Below are positions 59,107 through 64,000 of a DNA stretch of 64,000 nt, one piece after another (position 1 is the first letter of the stretch; each line of letters opens with the position of its first letter). A program made the translations under genes and the position numbers. The notes under the pieces were generated by a model, which was given only the letters and a program-made list of their open reading frames with translations, ran no database searches and was not told where the DNA came from. The stretch is from assembly GCA_937927415.1 (NCBI GenBank), contig CALBDS010000004.1, positions 186,001-250,000 on the forward strand. Direction: 5' to 3'. The DNA is from an uncultured Rhodospirillaceae bacterium. Lineage in GTDB: Bacteria > Pseudomonadota > Alphaproteobacteria > Azospirillales > Azospirillaceae.

Positions 59107-59525
59107 CCCCATCCGCGCCCGGCGGAACCTCATCCGCGCCCGGCGGCGATGCGGGCACCCGCCACTGGCCGACCGAAATCCGCCTGAAATCGGCGGAAAA
59201 GCGGCTGGAGATCGCCTTCGACAACGGGGCGCGCTTTTCGCTGCCGGCGGAATACCTGCGGGTCTACAGCCCGTCCGCCGAGGTGCAGGGCCACAGCCCC
59301 GACCAGCGCGTCACCCAGCACGGCAAGATCCATGTGGGCATCATCGGCGTGGAGCCGGTGGGCAACTACGCCGTCAAGCTGGTGTTCGACGACCTGCACG
59401 ACAGCGGCATCTACACCTGGAACTACCTCTACGAGCTTGGTGAGCGGCAGGACGCGCTGTGGGCCGAGTATCTGGCCGAGATCGGGGAAAAGGGGCTGAC
59501 GCGGGAACCGCGCCTGCCCCGGTGA
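59103..59525 (+). CDS. DUF971 domain protein
   Basis: A 140-residue DUF971 protein. It carries HWPTEIRLKSAEKRLEIAFDNGARFSLPAEYLRVYSPSAEVQGH, then the second half QHGKIHVGIIGVEPVGNYAVKLVFDDLHDSGIYTWNYLYELG. The ending GIYTW-x-YL is the family signature. DUF971 resembles the beta-rich domain found next to gamma-butyrobetaine hydroxylases and in some Fe-S carriers. An Fe-S link has been suggested for some members, but I see no Cys. It is translationally coupled to the Trm112 gene. Confidence 0.93.
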   Translation: MTPSAPGGTSSAPGGDAGTRHWPTEIRLKSAEKRLEIAFDNGARFSLPAEYLRVYSPSAEVQGHSPDQRVTQHGKIHVGIIGVEPVGNYAVKLVFDDLHDSGIYTWNYLYELGERQDALWAEYLAEIGEKGLTREPRLPR

Positions 59526-59544
59526 TGTCCCGTCCGTCCCCGCC

Positions 59545-60324
59545 TTACACGCGGGGACCGACCAGGGCGAAGAACCCGCCCTGCGGATCCCGGCACTGAA
59601 GGATCCAGATGCCGCCCGGCACCTGATGGGGGCCGTGGAGGACCGTTCCGCCGCCGGCCTCGACCCGGCCTTTGGCGGCGTCGATGTCATCGACGTTGAT
59701 GTAGTACAGCCAGACCGGGACCGGCACCTCCGGCGTCTTGGTCATGATGCCGCCGCACATGCTGCCGCCCGCGGGCGCGAAGATGCGGTAAACGCCCATC
59801 GGCCCCATGTCCATATCCTCGGTCACCGTCCAGCCGAACAGGTCGGCGTAGAAGGCGAAGGCCGACGGCCCGTCGGCGGCGTGGAGTTCGTGCCAGCCGA
59901 TGCGGCCGGGGACCATGCTGTCCACCCCCTCGGGCGGGGCCTCGCCGCAATCGGGACGGTACAGGACGAAGGCGGCCCCCTGCGGGTCGGCCACCACCGA
60001 AAAGCGGCCCACGTTGGGAATGTCCGCCGGATCGCGGTGGACGGTGCCGCCGGCCGCCGCCACGCGGGCGGTGATGGCGTCCACATCGTCCACGGCGATG
60101 GAACCGATCCAGGCCGGATGCGTCCTGTCGGGGTTGCCGGTGTCGGCCAGGGCCATCATGCCCGCCTGCGGCACGCCGCCGGTGGTGAACAGGGTGTAGG
60201 CGAAGCCGGGGTGCCCGGCGTCCTGCGTCCCCCACCCGACCACATCGCCGTAGAAGCGCCCGGCGGCGGCGGTGTCGGTGGTCATCAGCTCATACCAGAC
60301 GAAACGGCCCTGAAGTGACGTCAT
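59545..60324 (-). CDS. VOC family protein (two glyoxalase-type domains)
   Basis: A 259-residue protein with two vicinal-oxygen-chelate repeats. The first has RFVWYELMTTDTAAAGRFYGDVVGWG, and the second GRIGWHELHAADGPSAFAFYADLFGWTVTEDMDMGPMGVYRIF. Each ends in a strand with PDGA/DPQG (ADPQGAAFVLYRPD, CRDPQGGFFALVG). The metal ligands and substrate cannot be decided. It is downstream of the DUF1579 gene with 35 bp between them and probably belongs to the same MarR-regulated unit. Confidence 0.93.
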   Translation of the reverse strand: MTSLQGRFVWYELMTTDTAAAGRFYGDVVGWGTQDAGHPGFAYTLFTTGGVPQAGMMALADTGNPDRTHPAWIGSIAVDDVDAITARVAAAGGTVHRDPADIPNVGRFSVVADPQGAAFVLYRPDCGEAPPEGVDSMVPGRIGWHELHAADGPSAFAFYADLFGWTVTEDMDMGPMGVYRIFAPAGGSMCGGIMTKTPEVPVPVWLYYINVDDIDAAKGRVEAGGGTVLHGPHQVPGGIWILQCRDPQGGFFALVGPRV

Positions 60325-60359
60325 GATGCTGCCTCCGGTAGGGGAACAGGGGAAAGGGA

Positions 60360-60839
60360 TCAGGCGGTGCGGTGGTAATCGGCGGTCATGATGGTGGTCC
60401 AGGCACCATCGGCCCCCAGCATCCGCGCGGTGAAGGACCGCTGGCCATCGGGGGTCAGGGTGATGATGTCCTGGAACCGGGTCATGGAACCGTCATTGGC
60501 CATGAAATTCGGCCCCTCGGTGTCGAGGGTCAGCGTGGTGCCGGATTCGTCCAGCGTTCCTTCGTACACCCAGAGATAGGCTGCCATGGACCCGGCCCAG
60601 GTGCCGACGAACCGCTGCCGGGCGGGATCGTAGCCGAGAGTCATCAGCGTGTCCGCCGTGGAGCCGTCGGGCATTTTGCCGCCCCCGCGGGCCACCACCC
60701 ACAGATCACCCATGGGGCGGACGGATTCGGTCCACGGGGGCGTTTCCTTGGATTCATTGCCGGGGCACGCGGCGGCGTAGGTCCAATCGCCGGCCAGACG
60801 CATCAGCCAACCGTGTTCCGGGGTCGGATCGGTCTGCAT
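60360..60839 (-). CDS. DUF1579 domain protein
   Basis: A 159-residue protein of the DUF1579 lipocalin-like group: HGWLMRLAGDWTYAAACPGNESKETPPWTESVRPMGDLWVVARGGG and MTLGYDPARQRFVGTWAGSMAAYLWVYEGTLDESGTTLTLDTEGPNF. It is predicted to form a beta-barrel that binds a small molecule. The start is at the ATG behind GGGAG. It is in an operon with the VOC gene and divergent from a MarR regulator, a grouping seen with hypothetical detoxification genes. Confidence 0.9.
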   Translation of the reverse strand: MQTDPTPEHGWLMRLAGDWTYAAACPGNESKETPPWTESVRPMGDLWVVARGGGKMPDGSTADTLMTLGYDPARQRFVGTWAGSMAAYLWVYEGTLDESGTTLTLDTEGPNFMANDGSMTRFQDIITLTPDGQRSFTARMLGADGAWTTIMTADYHRTA

Positions 60840-60940
60840 CGTCGTATCTCCCAAGCTGTTGAATGAGTGCAAAAGGTTGTCAACCAACGGCTTTTCCGTT
60901 CCCATACCCCGCAGGGCATAGGCTTCAAAGGGCCGCTTCA

Positions 60941-60972
60941 TTGACAGTGTGTGGTTGAGTTGATATCAACTC
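60941..60972. promoter_or_regulatory. MarR operator and overlapping promoter
   Basis: A perfect 16-bp palindrome GAGTTGATATCAACTC (60957-60972). On the + strand TTGACA (60941-60946) lies 17 bp before TATCAA, so a bound repressor would cover the -10 region. It is placed 6 bp before the MarR start and faces the divergent DUF1579-VOC genes. Confidence 0.8.
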
Positions 60973-60978
60973 TTTGCC

Positions 60979-61425
60979 ATGGAGTCAAACACTGTTCTTG
61001 TTCCGTTCGAGGTAACGCATGAGGTGCGGGATTCGTGCCTGTGCCTCTTTGTGCAGCGGGCGGCGCGCGCGCTGGCGCGGCGCTTCGACGAGGCGCTGCG
61101 TCCGGTGGGGCTGACCAACAGCCAGTTTTCGCTGATGATGGCGCTGAATCGGCCGGAACCGGCGCGGATGCGGCCCGTGGCCGACCTGCTGGGGCTGGAC
61201 CGCACGACCCTGACGGCGGCGCTGAAGCCGCTGCGGCGGCGCGGTCTGGTACGGGTGGCGTTCGACCCCGCCGACCGGCGCACCCGGCTCTTGTCCCTGA
61301 CCGACGCAGGCCGACGGGTGCTGGCCGACGCGGTGCCCATCTGGCGCCGGGTCCATGGGGAGATCGAGTCGGCGGTGGGAGATACCGCCGGTTTGCGCCG
61401 GTCCTTGCTTGCCTTAAGTCTTTAG
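60979..61425 (+). CDS. MarR family transcriptional regulator
   Basis: A 148-residue regulator with the MarR winged helix. It runs CLCLFVQRAARALARRFDEALRPVGLTNSQFSLMMALNRPEPARMRPVADLLGLDRTTLTAALKPLRRRGLVRVAFDPADRRTRLLSLTDAGRRVLADAVPIWRRVH. The DRRTR wing and LTxxG signature are typical. The conserved Cys pair near the N-terminus (CLCLF) might allow redox control, but that is inference. It is divergent from DUF1579-VOC, with a perfect palindrome overlapping the likely promoter, so autoregulation is expected. Confidence 0.95.
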   Translation: MESNTVLVPFEVTHEVRDSCLCLFVQRAARALARRFDEALRPVGLTNSQFSLMMALNRPEPARMRPVADLLGLDRTTLTAALKPLRRRGLVRVAFDPADRRTRLLSLTDAGRRVLADAVPIWRRVHGEIESAVGDTAGLRRSLLALSL

Positions 61426-61431
61426 GGGGGT

Positions 61432-61455
61432 CCGGAGGGCCTTTCGGCCCTCCGG
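61432..61455. terminator. stem-loop between convergent marR and maeB genes
   Basis: CCGGAGGGCC (61432-61441) and GGCCCTCCGG (61446-61455) form a perfect 10-bp stem with a TTTC tetraloop, without a T-run. It probably marks transcript ends in both directions. Confidence 0.6.
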
Positions 61456-61493
61456 GCGGGTGCGGGCGGCAGCCCGCTCTTGCTCCCGTCCCC

Positions 61494-63806
61494 TTACTCC
61501 GCCGCCGCCACCGGCGGCCGCGGCGCCGCATTCACAGGGGCCGCGTTCTGCGCATCCACCACCGCAATGGCGGTCATGTTGACCAGCCCGCGCACGGTGA
61601 TCGACGGCGTGACGATGTGGGCGGGCCGCGCCACGCCCAGCAGCATCGGCCCGACGTTCTGGGCGTCGCCCAGCACCTTCAGCATGTTGAAGGCGATGTT
61701 GGCGGCGTCCAGCGTCGGCATGACCAGCAGGTTCGCCTCCCCCTTCAGACGGGAATCGGGAAGGGTGCGGTTGCGGATGGCTTCCGACAGGGCGGCGTCG
61801 GCATGCATTTCGCCGTCCAGTTCCAGATCGGGAAGCTGGGCGGAGGCAAGCTGGTAGGCCCGGCGCATCTTGCGGGCGCTGGGGGTGTCGGCGCTGCCGA
61901 AGTTGGAGTGGGACAGCAGCGCCACCTTCGGCTCGATGCCGAAGCCGCGGACCTCTTCGGCGGCCATGCGGGTGATCTCCACCACCTGTTCGGCGGTGGG
62001 ATCGGGGTTCACATAGGTGTCGCACAGGAAGAAGCTGCCCTTGGGCACGATCAGCATGTTCATGGCGGCGGCGGTGTTGACGCCGCGCTTCAGCCCGATG
62101 ATGTCGAGGATGTGGTTGTAATACTCGCTGTAGCGGCCCGAGGTGCCGCAGAGCATGGCGTCGGCCTCGCCCCGGCGGACCATCAGGGCGCCGAAGACGG
62201 CGGGCTGGGTGCGCACCACGTTCTGGGCGTGCTTGGGCGACACGCCGCGGCGGGCCAGCAGCGAGCGGTAGATTTCGGAATAATTGTGGGTGCGCAGGTC
62301 GCGGGCGACCTCGATCACCTCGACATTCACATCCGGGCGCAGGCGCAGGCCGAGCGAGGCGATGTTGCGCTCGATGACCTCGCGCCGGCCGATGAGGATG
62401 GGGAAGGCGATCTTTTCATCGACGGCGATTTGTGCGGCGCGCAGGATGCGCTCGTCCTCGCCCTCGGCGTAGACCACGCGGCGGGGATCCTTCTTGGCCC
62501 GCTGCATCACCGGCTTCATGGCCAGGCCGGAGCGGAAGACGTACTGGGCCAACTGCTCGCGGTAGGCGTGGAAGTCGGTGATCGGGCGGGTGGCGACGCC
62601 CGATTCCATCGCCGCCTTGGCGACCGCCGACGACACCTCGATGATGAGGCGGGGGTCGAAGGGCTTGGGCAGGATGTAGTTGGGGCCGAAGCGCAGATCC
62701 TCGCCCATATAGGCGGCGGCGGCCACATCGGACGGTTCGGCCTGGGCCAGATTGGCGACCGCGTGGGTGGCGGCGATCTTCATCGCCTCGTTCACCGTGG
62801 TCGCCCCCACGTCCAGCGCCCCGCGGAAGATGAAGGGGAAGCAGAGGACGTTGTTGACCTGATTGGGATAATCCGACCGGCCGGTGGCGATGATGGCGTC
62901 GGGGCGGGCGGCGCGGGCCAGATCGGGCATGATCTCCGGCTCAGGGTTCGCCAGCGCCAGGACCAGCGGGCGATCGGCCATGCGCGGCAGCAACTCGGGC
63001 TTCAGCACCTTCGGCCCCGACAGGCCGAGGAACAGGTCGGCGCCGTCGATCACCTCGTCCAGCGTGCGGGCGGTGGTGTCCTGGGCGTAAGCGGCCTTGT
63101 AGTCGTTCATCGCCTCGTTGCGGTCCTTGTAGACCACGCCCACATGGTCCACCAGCCACACGTTTTCCCGGCGGATGCCGACGCTGACCAGCAGGTCGAG
63201 GCAGGCCAGACCGGCGGCCCCGCCGCCGGTGGAGACGACCTTGATGTCTTCCGGCTTCTTGCCCACCAGCTTCAGCCCGTTGAGGACGGCGGCCCCCACC
63301 ACGATGGCGGTGCCGTGCTGGTCGTCGTGGAAGACGGGGATATTCATGCGCTCGCGGCAGCGGCGCTCCACCTCGAAACAGGCGGGGGCGGCGATGTCTT
63401 CCAGGTTGATGGCGCCGAAGGTGGGTTCCAGGCGGACGATGGTGTCCACCAGCGCATCCACGTCCAGTTCCGCCAGTTCCAGGTCGAACACGTCGATGCC
63501 GGCGAATTTCTTGAACAGGACCGCCTTGCCCTCCATCACCGGCTTGGCGGCCAGCGGGCCGATGTTGCCGAGGCCGAGAACGGCGGTGCCGTTGGTGACG
63601 ACGGCGACCAGATTGGCGCGCGCGGTCAGTTCGGCGGCCTGGGACGGGTCGGCGACGATGGCGTTGCAGGGAGCGGCCACGCCCGGCGAATAGGCCAGCG
63701 CCAGATCGCGCTGGTTGGCCATGGGCTTGGTGGCCACGATCGCCAATTTACCGGGTTTCGGTTGACGGTGGTATTCAAGCGCCAGAGCGTCGAGATCCCC
63801 GGACAT
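61494..63806 (-). CDS. maeB: NADP-dependent malic enzyme fused to phosphotransacetylase-like domain
   Basis: A 770-residue MaeB-type protein that decarboxylates malate to pyruvate with NADP. Residues 1-430 are the malic enzyme: LALAYSPGVAAPCNAI, GNIGPLAAKPVMEGKAVLFKKFAGIDVFDLEL, FHDDQHGTAIVVGAAVLNGLK, and the GGGAAGLACLDLLVSVG Rossmann loop. Residues about 430-770 are phosphotransacetylase-like (RRVVYAEGEDERILRAAQIAV, GTSGRYSEYYNHILDIIGLKRG). In known MaeB proteins that domain is regulatory, for example acetyl-CoA inhibition. The length is standard. The 194 bp upstream to the window end shows no further gene start. Confidence 0.96.
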   Translation of the reverse strand: MSGDLDALALEYHRQPKPGKLAIVATKPMANQRDLALAYSPGVAAPCNAIVADPSQAAELTARANLVAVVTNGTAVLGLGNIGPLAAKPVMEGKAVLFKKFAGIDVFDLELAELDVDALVDTIVRLEPTFGAINLEDIAAPACFEVERRCRERMNIPVFHDDQHGTAIVVGAAVLNGLKLVGKKPEDIKVVSTGGGAAGLACLDLLVSVGIRRENVWLVDHVGVVYKDRNEAMNDYKAAYAQDTTARTLDEVIDGADLFLGLSGPKVLKPELLPRMADRPLVLALANPEPEIMPDLARAARPDAIIATGRSDYPNQVNNVLCFPFIFRGALDVGATTVNEAMKIAATHAVANLAQAEPSDVAAAAYMGEDLRFGPNYILPKPFDPRLIIEVSSAVAKAAMESGVATRPITDFHAYREQLAQYVFRSGLAMKPVMQRAKKDPRRVVYAEGEDERILRAAQIAVDEKIAFPILIGRREVIERNIASLGLRLRPDVNVEVIEVARDLRTHNYSEIYRSLLARRGVSPKHAQNVVRTQPAVFGALMVRRGEADAMLCGTSGRYSEYYNHILDIIGLKRGVNTAAAMNMLIVPKGSFFLCDTYVNPDPTAEQVVEITRMAAEEVRGFGIEPKVALLSHSNFGSADTPSARKMRRAYQLASAQLPDLELDGEMHADAALSEAIRNRTLPDSRLKGEANLLVMPTLDAANIAFNMLKVLGDAQNVGPMLLGVARPAHIVTPSITVRGLVNMTAIAVVDAQNAAPVNAAPRPPVAAAE

Positions 63807-64000
63807 GATGGCTCCTCCCAGAATAACGTGAATCAGGTTAATTCAGGCGACCGCCTGTTGACGTGACCGAAGGCTTATACCGCAATCGGACCGGACCGGA
63901 AAGACGCACCCCGGCACGGGAGCGATGTGTTTCTGCAATAGCCGTGGCGGGAAACCGGCTCGGGCGAAACATTCGCCGCAATATTGGTAAGACCACGCGG

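Noticed and set aside
61035..63866. A 943-codon open frame on the + strand
   Set aside because: It is the mirror of maeB and runs through marR in another frame. It has no domain and an unnatural composition.
63807..64000. A further gene start after maeB
   Set aside because: The last 194 bp contain no open frame with a ribosome-binding site that I could support. It is probably the maeB promoter region and the start of the next intergenic space.

Overview
This window looks like a chromosomal segment of a GC-rich alphaproteobacterium, most likely in the Rhodospirillales and Azospirillum-like. The basis is the very high GC content with strong third-position GC bias, the rph/hrcA/grpE and rph-rdgB-hemW neighbourhoods, the short alphaproteobacterial-type psd-pssA pair, and sigma-54 promoters with dedicated activators. 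Almost all of the window is ordinary coding DNA. I saw no insertion sequence, prophage, integrase or CRISPR array.

Layout. 1-6.4 kb: the 5' end of icd, a LOG-family hydrolase, a cytochrome c'/di-haem cytochrome pair, a LysM envelope protein, and the phosphatidylethanolamine pathway (psd-pssA). 6.4-13.7 kb: an acetyltransferase, a lipoprotein, a membrane LytTR regulator, a DUF2141 protein with an exported carotenoid oxygenase, and a bifunctional penicillin-binding protein coupled to a cyclic-nucleotide-binding-domain protein. 14-19.2 kb: a phage-shock (psp) envelope stress locus (pspF divergent from an unnamed 48-aa ORF, pspA, pspB and pspC). It has a textbook sigma-54 promoter and two candidate PspF sites, and is followed by two tandem paralogous membrane coiled-coil proteins and a PRC-barrel protein. 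19.2-24.8 kb: cheY-like, grpE, hrcA, rph, rdgB, a small secreted protein and hemW. 24.8-27.5 kb: a ROK kinase and an ExeA-like protein with a degenerate P-loop.

27.5-34.8 kb: a six-gene complex I / group-4-hydrogenase-like operon (HyfB, C, E, F, G and I types). Its large subunit lacks the cysteines that bind the NiFe site, and no ferredoxin-type subunit is present. It therefore looks like an energy-converting hydrogenase-related (Ehr) complex of unknown substrate, and is the most interesting system here. 35.2-39.5 kb: glutaryl-CoA dehydrogenase with a family III CoA-transferase, a divergent LysR regulator and a DUF1848 protein. 39.5-46.1 kb: the acetoin catabolism system (AcoR divergent from acoXABC) with a sigma-54 promoter and three clustered repeat sites.

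46.1-64 kb: two DJ-1/PfpI-type genes, gshB, a SirB1-type protein, YraN, rsmI, an LppC-like lipoprotein, a class II aldolase, bluB, phhA, a LysR regulator, two identical tRNA-Gly genes, a prolyl-tRNA editing protein, a CnoX/YbbN-type thioredoxin, a LON-domain protein, Trm112, DUF971, a MarR-controlled VOC/DUF1579 pair, and maeB-type malic enzyme.

A 155-175 bp palindrome-rich dispersed repeat occurs three times between genes. Two of the copies sit inside or at the edge of the psp locus.
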